A stretch of 64,000 nt of DNA, taken from NCBI GenBank assembly GCA_019119645.1, contig DWWR01000028.1:46160-110159 (forward strand). The letters run 5' to 3'. Positions 41,580 through 50,498 of this stretch are shown in pieces. The stretch is from Anaerobutyricum faecale (GTDB lineage Bacteria; Bacillota; Clostridia; Lachnospirales; Lachnospiraceae). The notes below the pieces were generated by a model. It was not told where the DNA came from. It worked only from the letters and a program-made list of their open reading frames with translations, and did not search any database. Position numbers and translations under genes: made by a program. Each line of letters opens with the position of its first letter. Positions within the stretch are counted from its first letter, which is position 1.

Positions 41580-41924
41580 ATGAAAATACACTCTTATTAT
41601 TCATCTTCTGGTAAAGATGTAATCCTTGAATATATAGACTCTTTAACAGTAGATGAACAAGTCGACGGATATTCCGTCCTTGAATGCCTTGAAAAAGGCG
41701 AAACTGATAAATTAATAATTAAGACATGGCAGAAAAAAGTAAAGGAGGTCTATTTCAGAAAACATAACAGAATATTTTTTATTATTGTAGACGGTAATGA
41801 TATCTATCTATTACATGCTTGCCGAAAACAGAAAAATAAAACAGAAAAACAAGATAGCAAAATAGTAATAAAAAGAGCAAAACAATTAGAGAAAGAATTA
41901 AAAACAAATAAAAAGTTTATATAA
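41580..41924 (+). CDS. RelE/HigB-family toxin
   Basis: Basic protein of 114 residues of the phage-derived Gp49-like/HigB group: short strands and a core KEVYFRKHNRIFFIIVDGND then YLLHACRKQKNKT, where HigB toxins have the (R)-x-F-Y and LLHGFxKK motifs. These proteins cleave mRNA on the ribosome. AAAAGGAG precedes the ATG. Base composition is clearly more AT-rich than the neighbours, suggesting transfer. Followed 19 bases later by its XRE antitoxin. Confidence 0.8.
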   Translation: MKIHSYYSSSGKDVILEYIDSLTVDEQVDGYSVLECLEKGETDKLIIKTWQKKVKEVYFRKHNRIFFIIVDGNDIYLLHACRKQKNKTEKQDSKIVIKRAKQLEKELKTNKKFI

Positions 41925-41943
41925 ATGTATAGGAGTGATACCC

Positions 41944-42246
41944 ATGTCATTTACAACGATTAATGTAAAAGATGAGATAAACAAAAGAATACAGGAAAAT
42001 ACAGAGTTCAGAAAAAAATGGGAAAATAGCCGCGAAGAATATAGATTAATCGGTGAAATGATCAAATTAAGAAAACAGGAAAAAATCACTCAAAGTAAGT
42101 TAGCCAATTTGACGGGTACAAAACAGCAGGTTATTTCCCGAATAGAGAAAAATGAGCAGAATACATCATTAAAATTATTTTGTCGTATGCTTGATGCTTT
42201 GGGATACGAATTAAAAATTGTAAAGAAGAATAAAAAAGCACTATAA
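41944..42246 (+). CDS. XRE-family antitoxin (HigA-like)
   Basis: Antitoxin of 100 residues. A helix-turn-helix lies at about 45-95 (EMIKLRKQEKITQSKLANLT, GTKQQVISRIEKNEQN, LDALGYELKIV). The pattern with a C-terminal short strand is typical of HigA partners. ATG at 41944 has AGGAGTG upstream; a GTG nine bases earlier is rejected. It presumably represses at the dyad 40707-40724, now about 1.2 kb upstream because of the IS. Confidence 0.85.
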   Translation: MSFTTINVKDEINKRIQENTEFRKKWENSREEYRLIGEMIKLRKQEKITQSKLANLTGTKQQVISRIEKNEQNTSLKLFCRMLDALGYELKIVKKNKKAL

Positions 42247-42324
42247 TTGTGAGAGTGTAAAATAAAGCGTAATGTATGGAACAAAAAATTGTTCGAGCTG
42301 AAAAATGGGAAAGGGCGACTGTAG

Positions 42325-42376
42325 AAAAAGAGGATGCCCCAAAGTCATTTTCCGACTTTTGAAACATCCTCTTTTT
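42325..42376. terminator. Bidirectional terminator, higA / phnX
   Basis: AAAAAGAGGATG (42325-42336) pairs with CATCCTCTTTTT (42365-42376); an inner CAAAGTC/GACTTTTG stem extends it. It ends both convergent units. Confidence 0.88.
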
Positions 42377-42398
42377 ATTTTATGGAGATCTATTTTAT

Positions 42399-43163
42399 TC
42401 AGATCAACTCCAGCACGCCCCGGATATCCTGCACCACGGCGTCGGCGCCGGCGTCCATGTAGCGTTTTGTCACTGCCTGCACTTTTGCTTCCTTTTCTTC
42501 CGCGGTGAGAGCCTCATATTCCGCTTTGGTCAGCCCCATCTCTGAGCTGCCCTCGATGATACCCACGGTGAAGGCTCCGGCGTTTTTGCCCTCGCGGATA
42601 TCGGAGAGCGTATCTCCCACCTTCATGACTTTATCCACACCGGTGATCTGCAGCGCTTCCATATTTTTGAAAATCATATATGGATACGGGCGTCCCATGT
42701 GGCCTGTGGAATCCGGACTGAACCAGCAGTCCGGCTCATAGCCGGCTTTTGCCGCTTCTTTTGTCACAATGTCCATCATGGCGTCGGTGTAGCCGGTGGT
42801 GGAACCGATCTTCAGACCGGCCTCCCGGAGCTTTGCCACAGTCTCCACCACATAATCCTTCGGATCAGAGAACTGATCCAGAATCTTCATGAGGCTGGCG
42901 GCAAATTTTTCATGCATTTCATCCACATCTTTATCGGTAAAATCCCTGCCGTGGATCCGCTTGAATTCGTCACGAATCCGTTCCATGGAAAGCATGGTCT
43001 TGATATGATCCCATTTTAACATTCCCATAGGTTTTCTTGTCTCTTCCATAGTCGGAGTGATTCCGTATTCTTTAAATATTTCCATGAATGCCTGCACCGG
43101 CGCAAAGCATCCGTAATCCACTGTGGTTCCTGCCCAGTCAAATATCACTGCTTCGTATTTCAT
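42399..43163 (-). CDS. phnX: Phosphonoacetaldehyde hydrolase
   Basis: HAD enzyme of 254 residues that splits phosphonoacetaldehyde to acetaldehyde and phosphate. The nucleophile motif is VIFDWAGTTVDYGC; the Schiff-base lysine is expected in the cap near KPMGMLKWDHI; GSTTGYTDAMMDIV and KVGDTLSDIREGKNAG are the other HAD motifs. It follows phnW by 31 bases, giving the two-step 2-aminoethylphosphonate route. Last gene of the operon. Confidence 0.95.
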   Translation of the reverse strand: MKYEAVIFDWAGTTVDYGCFAPVQAFMEIFKEYGITPTMEETRKPMGMLKWDHIKTMLSMERIRDEFKRIHGRDFTDKDVDEMHEKFAASLMKILDQFSDPKDYVVETVAKLREAGLKIGSTTGYTDAMMDIVTKEAAKAGYEPDCWFSPDSTGHMGRPYPYMIFKNMEALQITGVDKVMKVGDTLSDIREGKNAGAFTVGIIEGSSEMGLTKAEYEALTAEEKEAKVQAVTKRYMDAGADAVVQDIRGVLELI

Positions 43164-43194
43164 TGTTCTGTCCTTCTTTCTTTTTTCAGGCTGT

Positions 43195-44298
43195 CTACGC
43201 TGCGGCCTTCTTCATGTTCACAAACTCTTCGATGATATCACAGACTTTGTTGATATCTTCCGGATAAATCTCACCGATGTTTCCGATGCGGAAGGTCTCC
43301 GCATCTGTCACCTTTCCCGGATAGATGGCGTAACCACGCTCTTTGATGTATTGGTACATTTCCTGGAAAGTGTAATCTTTGTTGGCCGGATAGAAAAATG
43401 TGGTGATGATCGGTCCCTGGTACTCGTCGCCCACATAAGTCTCAAACCCGAGAGCCCGGAGGCGGCTGGTCAGAAGCTTATTATTTTCCGTATACCGTTT
43501 ATTTCTTGCCGGAATGCCGCCCTCTTCTTCCATTTCCTTTAAGGCCTGGGCAAAAGCCAGCACCACATGGGTCGGAGAAGTAAATCTCCACTTGCCGTCG
43601 GCCTGCATGGTCTCCCACTGGTCATAGAGGTCTAAAGAGAGGCTTCTCGCCTTGCCTTTGCTGGCCATGAGGGCGTCTTTCCTGCAGATAATGAAGGAGA
43701 ATCCCGGCACACCCTGGATACATTTGTTGGCGCTGCTTATGATGAAGTCGATGCCCAGCTCTCCCACCGGGATATCCACGCCGCCAAAACTGGACATGGC
43801 GTCCACGATCATGGTTTTTCCCGCTGCCTTTACCACCTTTGAGACGGAGGCGATATCGTTTAAGATTCCGGAAGTGGTTTCGCTGTGAACCATGGACACA
43901 TGGGTGATATCCGGATCTTCTTTTAAAATTTCCGCGATTTTTTCCGCATCCGGAATCTCATTGTAATTGACTTCATACATTCTGTAGCAGATGCCGGCGT
44001 GTTCCGCAATGTCCGCCATCCGGCGGCCGTAAGAACCATTGGCGGCGATCAGAAGTTTTTCCTCTTTTCCGACGGTGCTGGTGATGACAGACTCCACACC
44101 GAAAGTACCGCTGCCCTGCATGAGTACCACTGTGTACTCCGGCTCGCTGACATGGGCCAGTTTTAAGAGTTTATCTCTGATTTCCAGTGTGATTTTTTTG
44201 TAATCGTCGTCCCAGGTACAGTGATCAAACATCATCTGCTGTTTTACTGTATCGGTAGTTGTCAGTGGTCCTGGTGTTAAAAGTTTATAATTTTTCAT
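43195..44298 (-). CDS. phnW: 2-aminoethylphosphonate--pyruvate transaminase
   Basis: PLP enzyme of 367 residues converting 2-aminoethylphosphonate and pyruvate to phosphonoacetaldehyde and alanine. It begins LLTPGPLTTTDTVKQQMMFD, a PhnW signature. The PLP lysine is in SSANKCIQGVPGFSF. The transporter lies upstream in the same operon, phnX downstream. Confidence 0.96.
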   Translation of the reverse strand: MKNYKLLTPGPLTTTDTVKQQMMFDHCTWDDDYKKITLEIRDKLLKLAHVSEPEYTVVLMQGSGTFGVESVITSTVGKEEKLLIAANGSYGRRMADIAEHAGICYRMYEVNYNEIPDAEKIAEILKEDPDITHVSMVHSETTSGILNDIASVSKVVKAAGKTMIVDAMSSFGGVDIPVGELGIDFIISSANKCIQGVPGFSFIICRKDALMASKGKARSLSLDLYDQWETMQADGKWRFTSPTHVVLAFAQALKEMEEEGGIPARNKRYTENNKLLTSRLRALGFETYVGDEYQGPIITTFFYPANKDYTFQEMYQYIKERGYAIYPGKVTDAETFRIGNIGEIYPEDINKVCDIIEEFVNMKKAAA

Positions 44299-44333
44299 AA
44301 TATCTTGCCTTTCTGCTTTTTTCTTATTTTATC

Positions 44334-45329
44334 TTACTTTCCCGCCAGCTCTTTGGCGTTCTCAGAAATCTTTTGATGCTGTTCCAGCAAATCCACGGTC
44401 AGTTTCTCCGGAAATACTTTCGGATTGGCGGACATGTAAGCGGAATCAGCGGTTTCACCTTCATAAATCGGCAGTGGGTAGTACTCCTGCAGTTTGCTTC
44501 TTCCCTTGGTGATAATGCACTCTGCCATCTCCATGGCCAGCTCTTTGCTCTTGTCTCCCTTATCCACAACAGCGATGGATTCTGTCAGAGAGTAATTGCC
44601 CTCGGTCGGATCCACATAATCCACCGGCAGGCCGTCTTCCTTATCAGCCACCGCCTGATGACGAAGGCCGAAACCGATGGCCACTTCGCCGGCACGGACT
44701 TTTTTAAGTGGTGCGGAACCGGAACTTTCCACATGAGGACCGGCGTTCTTGTAAATGTCCGCAAGAATCTGTGTGGCTTCCTCTTCCCCGTAGTTGTCTA
44801 CCAGAGCCTGTAACAGAAGCCATGCGGTGGAGGAGCTGGCGATATCGGTCACTGAAATAAATCCGCTGTATACCGGGTCAGCCAGATCTTTGATGCTTGC
44901 AGGCATCGGCAGATTATTCTCCTTCATCATCTCGGTGTTAATCAGAATAGCTCCCTCCTGGGCAGTGATCGGCGTATAGAAAGAAGGATATTCTTCCATG
45001 GCGTTTGTCTCAAAGGTCAGATCTTTGAACATGTGCTGCTGTTCCTGGGCACTGTCCAGATAAAAGGAGCTCATGGTCACCAGATCCGCCTCTATATTGG
45101 TTCCCTCTGCCAGAAGCTTTCCGCCCAGTTCGGAAGTGCCGAAGGACTGAATGATGTACTGACCGGAATATCCGTTTTCATCAAGGGTGCTTTTCATGGC
45201 CTCGATGGCCTCGTCATCGGCGTTGGTATAAAGCACCACTTCGTCGCTGGCAGAACCGCCGCATCCGGTCAGGACAGCGGAGAGTGCCAGGGTCATTGCC
45301 ACTGCTGCTGCTAAAAATTTTTTTCTCAT
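44334..45329 (-). CDS. 2-aminoethylphosphonate ABC transporter substrate-binding lipoprotein
   Basis: Solute-binding protein of 331 residues. Lipobox LTGC puts the lipidated cysteine at residue 23. The mature part (VVLYTNADDEAIEAMKS, SFGTSELGGKLLAEGTNIEA) is of the iron/AEP-binding family. Position between the permease and phnW supports 2-AEP as ligand (PhnS2-like). Confidence 0.88.
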   Translation of the reverse strand: MRKKFLAAAVAMTLALSAVLTGCGGSASDEVVLYTNADDEAIEAMKSTLDENGYSGQYIIQSFGTSELGGKLLAEGTNIEADLVTMSSFYLDSAQEQQHMFKDLTFETNAMEEYPSFYTPITAQEGAILINTEMMKENNLPMPASIKDLADPVYSGFISVTDIASSSTAWLLLQALVDNYGEEEATQILADIYKNAGPHVESSGSAPLKKVRAGEVAIGFGLRHQAVADKEDGLPVDYVDPTEGNYSLTESIAVVDKGDKSKELAMEMAECIITKGRSKLQEYYPLPIYEGETADSAYMSANPKVFPEKLTVDLLEQHQKISENAKELAGK

Positions 45330-45427
45330 TTTGTTTTCCTCACTTTTTTATTTCTCAGTTATGCTATTTTCCCTTTCGTGCGGGACTGTTGCTTCCTGCG
45401 GATCATTTTTTTCACCGTTTGGCCTGA

Positions 45428-47113
45428 TCACATTTCTGCCGCCATGGTCCGGGCCTTTTTCCTGGCCTTTGCTTCTCTCGTCTTGCTTCGGTCGGTGGCA
45501 AGATAGCCAAACAGCAGCTTTGCCGCCAGATTGGTGAAGAGGATCAGCAGGGACAGCACAAAAATCTCATTGAATTTCGTATAATACTGCAGTTCCTTGA
45601 TCTTTGTGGTGATGACCATGGTTCTGGCGCCGGCAATAAAGATTACCGCGCTGACAGTCACCATGGCGTTGACAAAATAGTAGCTGAATACTTCCAGGAT
45701 GGTTCCCATGGCGTTGGGCGTCACCACCCGGACGATGGTCTTTAACCAGGTATCTCCCATGAGCATGGCCGTGGTCTCCCAGGAGGCGTTCATTTTTGCC
45801 AGAGAGTTCTTGATCATCAGGTAAGGTGTCGAGAAGAAATGTATCACGTTACAGATGACGATGATGGCCAGCGTATTTTGCAGCGGCGTGCCGGAGAAAA
45901 TGAGCATGTAGGCGATACCGATGACCATACCCGGTATTGTATTTGTAATTAACGAAATATTTTCAATGACCTGCTTTACCTTTGACGGCAGCTTGCTCCT
46001 GGCTGTGGTAAGGGCGGCTCCGTAGGTAAGAAGGGAACCCAGGAGAGCTGTCAGCACAGCCACCAGCAGGGAATTCTCATAGACGCTGATCAGACTTCTG
46101 TCCGCAAATACCGCCTGCACATGTTCCCAGGTAACATTCATCTGATACGGCCAGTTTTCCACCAGAGGCACCGCGAAGATGACCAGAAATACCGAGAGCA
46201 CCACCAGAAGGACCAGTCCGCTGACTCCGCCGAAAATCACATCCCACAGGGTATTTTTCCGGATTTCAATATTGGAAATCTTATTATAGCGGATGTTATA
46301 TTTTTCAAGATAATGGAGCAGCGCGATGGTCACCACCGAAGGAATAAGCATCATCATGGCGACAGCGGAACCGGTATTAAAATTCGGGATACTTCCAAGC
46401 ATCTCATTGTAGAGCACCGTAGCTACCACATCGTATTCGCCGCCCACCGACGCCGGAATACCGTAATCAGTAAAGCAGAGGAAAAAGCACTGCACAAAGG
46501 ATGCCGCCAGCGTTCCCAAAAGGGGCCGGACCACCGTTGCCATAAATGTGGTCAGCGGTTTATCTCCCATGATCCGGGATACGATGGTAAATTTCTTATC
46601 GATGTACTCCATGGTATTGGACACCAGGAGGAAGGATATCGGCAGCGTATAGATCACATATCCCAAAAGCAGGCCGTTGAATCCGTAGATCTCAAAAAGC
46701 TGTCTGCCAAAAATCTTTGTGATCAGTCCCTGTTTACCAAAAGAATAAATGATGGCAAATCCGTAAGTGATGGTCGGAAGCAGCATCGGGACCACCGCCG
46801 CCTTCCGGATGAATCCTTTATAGCCTTTTGGAATGTTGGTATAATTGATCGTGTAAGCCAGTAAAAAGGCAAGAAGCGTTGTGATCACCGCGCTGACCGA
46901 GGAAATGATCAGGCTGTGTCCAAATGCGCCCATGAATCCGTGGCTGGTCAGCACTTCCGCATAACTGCCAAATCCCACCCCTCCTGTCTGACTTTCAAAG
47001 GATTTCCATAATAAGCGGAGAATCGGAATCAGCAGGAATATCAGAAACAATGCTGTGACAATGATAAATATTCCCTTTATCTCTTTCTCTTTTCTCTGTG
47101 TACCCATTTTCAT
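45428..47113 (-). CDS. 2-aminoethylphosphonate ABC transporter permease, two-domain
   Basis: Membrane protein of 561 residues made of two fused binding-protein-dependent permease domains, twelve helices in all. The EAA-type loops are near MGDKPLTTFMATVVRPLLGT and LMGDTWLKTIVRVVTPNAMG. This fused form is the PhnU2-type permease that travels with phnWX. Six bases after the truncated ATPase frame. Confidence 0.9.
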   Translation of the reverse strand: MKMGTQRKEKEIKGIFIIVTALFLIFLLIPILRLLWKSFESQTGGVGFGSYAEVLTSHGFMGAFGHSLIISSVSAVITTLLAFLLAYTINYTNIPKGYKGFIRKAAVVPMLLPTITYGFAIIYSFGKQGLITKIFGRQLFEIYGFNGLLLGYVIYTLPISFLLVSNTMEYIDKKFTIVSRIMGDKPLTTFMATVVRPLLGTLAASFVQCFFLCFTDYGIPASVGGEYDVVATVLYNEMLGSIPNFNTGSAVAMMMLIPSVVTIALLHYLEKYNIRYNKISNIEIRKNTLWDVIFGGVSGLVLLVVLSVFLVIFAVPLVENWPYQMNVTWEHVQAVFADRSLISVYENSLLVAVLTALLGSLLTYGAALTTARSKLPSKVKQVIENISLITNTIPGMVIGIAYMLIFSGTPLQNTLAIIVICNVIHFFSTPYLMIKNSLAKMNASWETTAMLMGDTWLKTIVRVVTPNAMGTILEVFSYYFVNAMVTVSAVIFIAGARTMVITTKIKELQYYTKFNEIFVLSLLILFTNLAAKLLFGYLATDRSKTREAKARKKARTMAAEM

Positions 47114-47119
47114 TTCCCT

Positions 47120-47775
47120 CTACATGGCCATCCGGGCTTCTGTTCCCTGATGAAACAGGGTGAAGATATTATTTTTCTTGATGACAAGCTGATTGAGAAT
47201 AAATTCTTTCACAAAATCATTGTCCGGGGTCTGAATGATGTCATCCGGGCTGCCAAACTGAGAGATAGTTCCGTTATTGACGATCAGGACTTTATCAGAT
47301 AACGTCAGCGCCTCCTCCGGGTCATGAGTGACAATGATGGTGGTCAGCTTAAATTCCCTCGCGATCTGTCTGATCTTATCTTTGATGGATTCTTTGATGA
47401 CGCCGTCCAGGGCGGAAAGCGGCTCATCCAGAAGAAGAATCTTCGGTTTCATGACCATGGTCCTTGCCAGCGCCACCCGCTGCTTCTGACCGCCGGAGAG
47501 CTGTTCGATCTTTTTATCCAGATGCTCTCTGAGTCCCAGCAGATCGATCATATCCTCCACTTCCTGTCTGGTGGAAACGTCCGGCTTATTTTTTAATCCA
47601 TATGTAATGTTCTTATATACATTCAGGTTCGGGAATAAGGCGTAATCCTGAAATACAATATTGAAGCCTCTGGCCTCCATTGGAATATCCAGCACATTTT
47701 TCCCCTGAAAAATAATTTCTCCCTCATCGGCATCGGTGAGCCCGAGAATCAGATTCAACAAAGTGGTCTTTCCTC
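47120..47775 (-). pseudogene. 2-aminoethylphosphonate ABC transporter ATPase, 5' end removed by element insertion
   Basis: The frame begins inside Walker A: codons for GKTTLLNLILGLTDADEG are intact, but everything before the lysine-containing loop is gone and an in-frame TGA lies directly upstream (47774-47776). Signature LSGGQKQRVALART, Walker B ILLLDEPLSALD and the C-terminal region remain. The next possible start, a TTG at 47761, would give a protein lacking the P-loop. The missing 5' end (about 40 codons) and the operon promoter should lie beyond the far end of the element. Transport of 2-AEP by this locus is probably lost or reduced. Confidence 0.88.
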
Positions 47776-47820
47776 ATTCTGTCAACACTTTCCTAAAAAA
47801 ATTTTGAATTTTTTACTTCT

Positions 47821-47905
47821 TCCAACAAGTAGTGGATGGCAGAAAATAGCTGTGACTCTATCGGTTCAGTCGATACTTTTGGTAATTTAGATATTACTTG
47901 TTGGA
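47821..47905. repeat. Left copy of near-terminal inverted repeat
   Basis: A 38-base core (47854-47891) recurs perfectly inverted at 48180-48217, and similarity extends to roughly 70 bases. This copy is itself bracketed by perfect 11-bp arms TCCAACAAGTA (47821-47831) and TACTTGTTGGA (47895-47905). It lies about 50-130 bases from the element end. Confidence 0.8.
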
Positions 47906-48164
47906 GAGATTCCAGTCAACTCCGCTTGACAACTAATTCGCTATCCTACAGCGATTATTTATTTCAAAAATCCTGCAATCCATCCTTCTTAAAGTTTATA
48001 TATGTTTCTATTAAAATTTAGCCTATATATTCTTTCCAGAAATCTTATCAGAAAAAGATTTTTATTATTATTCACTTTTTCATTTCTACAAAATATATAT
48101 TCTTTTACTCTATTCTTCTGATATAGAAGAGCGTCTGACAACCGGATAAAGATACTCAAGAGGT

Positions 48165-48240
48165 CTCCAATAAATAATCTCTAAATTACCAAAAGTATCG
48201 ACTGAACCGATAGAGTCCCAGCTCTTTTCCGCTATCTGCT
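48165..48240. repeat. Right copy of near-terminal inverted repeat
   Basis: Inverted partner of 47821-47905, core at 48180-48217. Between the two cores lie 288 AT-rich bases (47892-48179) without a convincing gene. The gene-free stretch 47776-48336 thus consists of the element end, this repeat pair and AT-rich spacer. An invertible segment, a recombinase-binding array or a transfer origin are possible. Confidence 0.8.
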
Positions 48241-48336
48241 ACTCTTCCTGCCGGATTTTACAGATTGTAAATACTATTACTATCTGTGAATTTATCCTCT
48301 AAGGCCTACACCCTATATTTTTAGGTTCTCGTATCC

Positions 48337-48801
48337 TTATTCACCTCCCTGTTTTAGCCTTAAGTTACTCTGTCTCAAAATGTCCATGTAAAGGGCAATC
48401 CCCCTTGGATCTAGCTGCACCGTAACAAATTTCTGTATTTCACCACGCAGTCTTTGCCTGTCCAGTTCCAATCTATTTTCTGTGTATTCCACAATCCTTT
48501 TCGCAATATCTTTCTTTTGAAACTCTTCTAGTATCAGTAGCGGAACTGTTATTTCACATCCCATCGCATCATAGGGGAACTTATGTTTTAATTGTTGGAG
48601 AAGATAAAGATAATATTTTACAACACAGATTGCTTCTTTATTTCGGTCATAGATGTACCGCTGCTGCTGAATCATTTTTTCATATTGCCTTTTAGAATAC
48701 TCGATTTCTCCCTGAATCCGGTCCGCCTCTTCCGAAAAATAACCCTTTTCATTGACCAAATAGCATAATTCCTCTACTGATTTCTGTTCAATATACAACA
48801 T
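48337..48801 (-). CDS. Hypothetical helical protein downstream of recombinases
   Basis: Protein of 154 residues, mostly charged helix (EEADRIQGEIEYSKRQYEKM, YTENRLELDRQRLRGEIQKF), with probable coiled coil in the first half. No family recognised. It follows the three recombinase genes by 92 bases, is the last gene before the inverted repeats, and could be a recombination accessory or directionality factor; that is only inferred from position. GGAGGAG precedes the ATG. Confidence 0.7.
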   Translation of the reverse strand: MLYIEQKSVEELCYLVNEKGYFSEEADRIQGEIEYSKRQYEKMIQQQRYIYDRNKEAICVVKYYLYLLQQLKHKFPYDAMGCEITVPLLILEEFQKKDIAKRIVEYTENRLELDRQRLRGEIQKFVTVQLDPRGIALYMDILRQSNLRLKQGGE

Positions 48802-48893
48802 TTGTGCTCCTCCTGTTTTCTATATTTACGAAGAAGGAGATGATGCACCTTCTTATCATCTCCTCCTCTTTTGTAAATTCATGTTATTACTTT

Positions 48894-50498
48894 TTAAATG
48901 GATTTCATCTTGCCAGACTCTTTACAGTAATCCAGTAACTCATCTTTAAAGCTCCAGACAACTTCTATATGTTCAGGGTCATAAAAATATATAGTCTCTA
49001 TCAGTTCATCAACAATTGGTCTGGATAATTCGCTTATTTCTGAATACTTGGCAATCCCTTTCAAGTGAGAGTTTCGTTCCTTTCTCACTTTTTCTTCTAG
49101 GAGTATCTTTTCTGCTTCATCTACTTTTTCCTGAAATCCAACTGCCTTTTGGTTTACGCTTTCTTTGCGTAATAAATAGTCTTCCCGCTCCAGTTCCCCA
49201 GCCACATATTTTTCATACAGTTCCATCTTTTCCGTTTTGCATCTCTCGATTTTTCTCTCCATCAAAGCTTTCCGCTTCTTTGTCTTAGAACTGTCCAATG
49301 TCTGGTTTATCAGCTTTTCTGCTTTTATGGATTTTTCTGCAAAAGCCGCTCGTTCCCTGATTAATGCAAGTACGATTTCTTCAATCTGTGTAATATTGTA
49401 TCCTTTTGCGTAACACCCCATCGAAGTATCTGTTCTAACAGAGGTACAGTAAAATTTTATATTTTTATATGGTCCATCATATCGGATTCGTACCTTTCTT
49501 CGGCAGTGCCCACATTTTATTTTTCCATGCAGAACCGGCTTTATGGTTTCTCTTTTCTTTGTCATAGTAACTTTGTTTTTTCTTTTCTGTAAAATCTTCA
49601 TTACTGTCTCAAAATCTTCCTGAGAAACTATTGCTTCATGGGTGCCCGGAACACAGATCCACTTTTCACGTGGTACACTTTGGGGGGATTTAACTGATAT
49701 AATCTTGTTTTCCGTTTTGTGATTCACCATCGTTCCCGTGTACAACAGGTTCTTCAAAATTCTGTTTACCATGTCGCATGTCCAGATGGGTGCACCCGAA
49801 AGACTCCTGCGATAGCCTTTTTCACGCATATATTCTGTCGGCGTTATAGCTTGATTTTCATTAAGCAAGCGTGCGATTTCCATACTTCTCTTTCCGCTTA
49901 AAAAGTATTGGAAAATCAACCGTACTGTTTTAGCCGCTTCTTCGTCTATAAGCAAGGCTGTCCGGCATCCTTCCGGGAATTTATAGCCAAAGGGAGGGAC
50001 CGCCCCATGATACTTCCCTATTTCAGCATTTTTTCGCATTACCTGTTTGATATTCTTGGAACAAATCTGAGGATAAATGCCGTTGATGAGATTTTTAAAT
50101 TTCACCTCTGTATCTTTGTTTTGCATAGAGGATACATTGCTGTCGTAAAAATCATTGATTGCAATAAACCTCACGTGAAGAAACGGCAATACTTTTTCCA
50201 GATAGTTCTGGCTGTCTATCGTATCCCTGCCGAATCTGGACAAATCTTTCACTATAATGCAGCAAAAGTCTTCCCTCTGCACATAATCCATCATTTGTCT
50301 AAAACCAGGCCGGTTAAAGGAAGTGCCTGAGAATCCGTCATCCACAAAAAACACGATTTTACTGCCCTTGAATTCATCATTCTTTTCGACGAAATATTGT
50401 ATCAGAAGCTTTTGGTTCTTAATGCTGTTGCTCTCATCTATGCGGTCTTTATCATCTCTTGAAAGCCGTACATATCCGATTACATATTTATAAAACAT
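48894..50498 (-). CDS. Large serine recombinase, third of trio
   Basis: Recombinase of 534 residues. Catalytic Ser13 is in IGYVRLSRDDKD; the resolvase domain (1-150) has IIVKDLSRFGRDTIDSQNYL. A recombinase domain (about 165-280, FGYKFPEGCRTALLIDEEAA) and a zinc ribbon (KIKCGHCRRKVRIRY, then CTSV...GCYAKG) follow, and a coiled coil precedes the C-terminus. The ATG at 50498 has GGAGGG upstream and overlaps the previous recombinase by 11 bases. All key residues are present. Confidence 0.93.
   Translation of the reverse strand: MFYKYVIGYVRLSRDDKDRIDESNSIKNQKLLIQYFVEKNDEFKGSKIVFFVDDGFSGTSFNRPGFRQMMDYVQREDFCCIIVKDLSRFGRDTIDSQNYLEKVLPFLHVRFIAINDFYDSNVSSMQNKDTEVKFKNLINGIYPQICSKNIKQVMRKNAEIGKYHGAVPPFGYKFPEGCRTALLIDEEAAKTVRLIFQYFLSGKRSMEIARLLNENQAITPTEYMREKGYRRSLSGAPIWTCDMVNRILKNLLYTGTMVNHKTENKIISVKSPQSVPREKWICVPGTHEAIVSQEDFETVMKILQKRKNKVTMTKKRETIKPVLHGKIKCGHCRRKVRIRYDGPYKNIKFYCTSVRTDTSMGCYAKGYNITQIEEIVLALIRERAAFAEKSIKAEKLINQTLDSSKTKKRKALMERKIERCKTEKMELYEKYVAGELEREDYLLRKESVNQKAVGFQEKVDEAEKILLEEKVRKERNSHLKGIAKYSEISELSRPIVDELIETIYFYDPEHIEVVWSFKDELLDYCKESGKMKSI

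Noticed and set aside
42399..43163. Generic HAD phosphatase instead of PhnX
   Set aside because: DWAGTTVDYG and the adjacent phnW make phosphonoacetaldehyde hydrolase the clear choice.
46121..46864. 247-codon plus-strand frame inside the phosphonate permease gene
   Set aside because: His- and Arg-rich sequence typical of an antisense frame of a membrane protein gene.
47821..48240. CRISPR array
   Set aside because: Only two copies and they are inverted, not regularly spaced direct repeats. No cas genes anywhere in the window.
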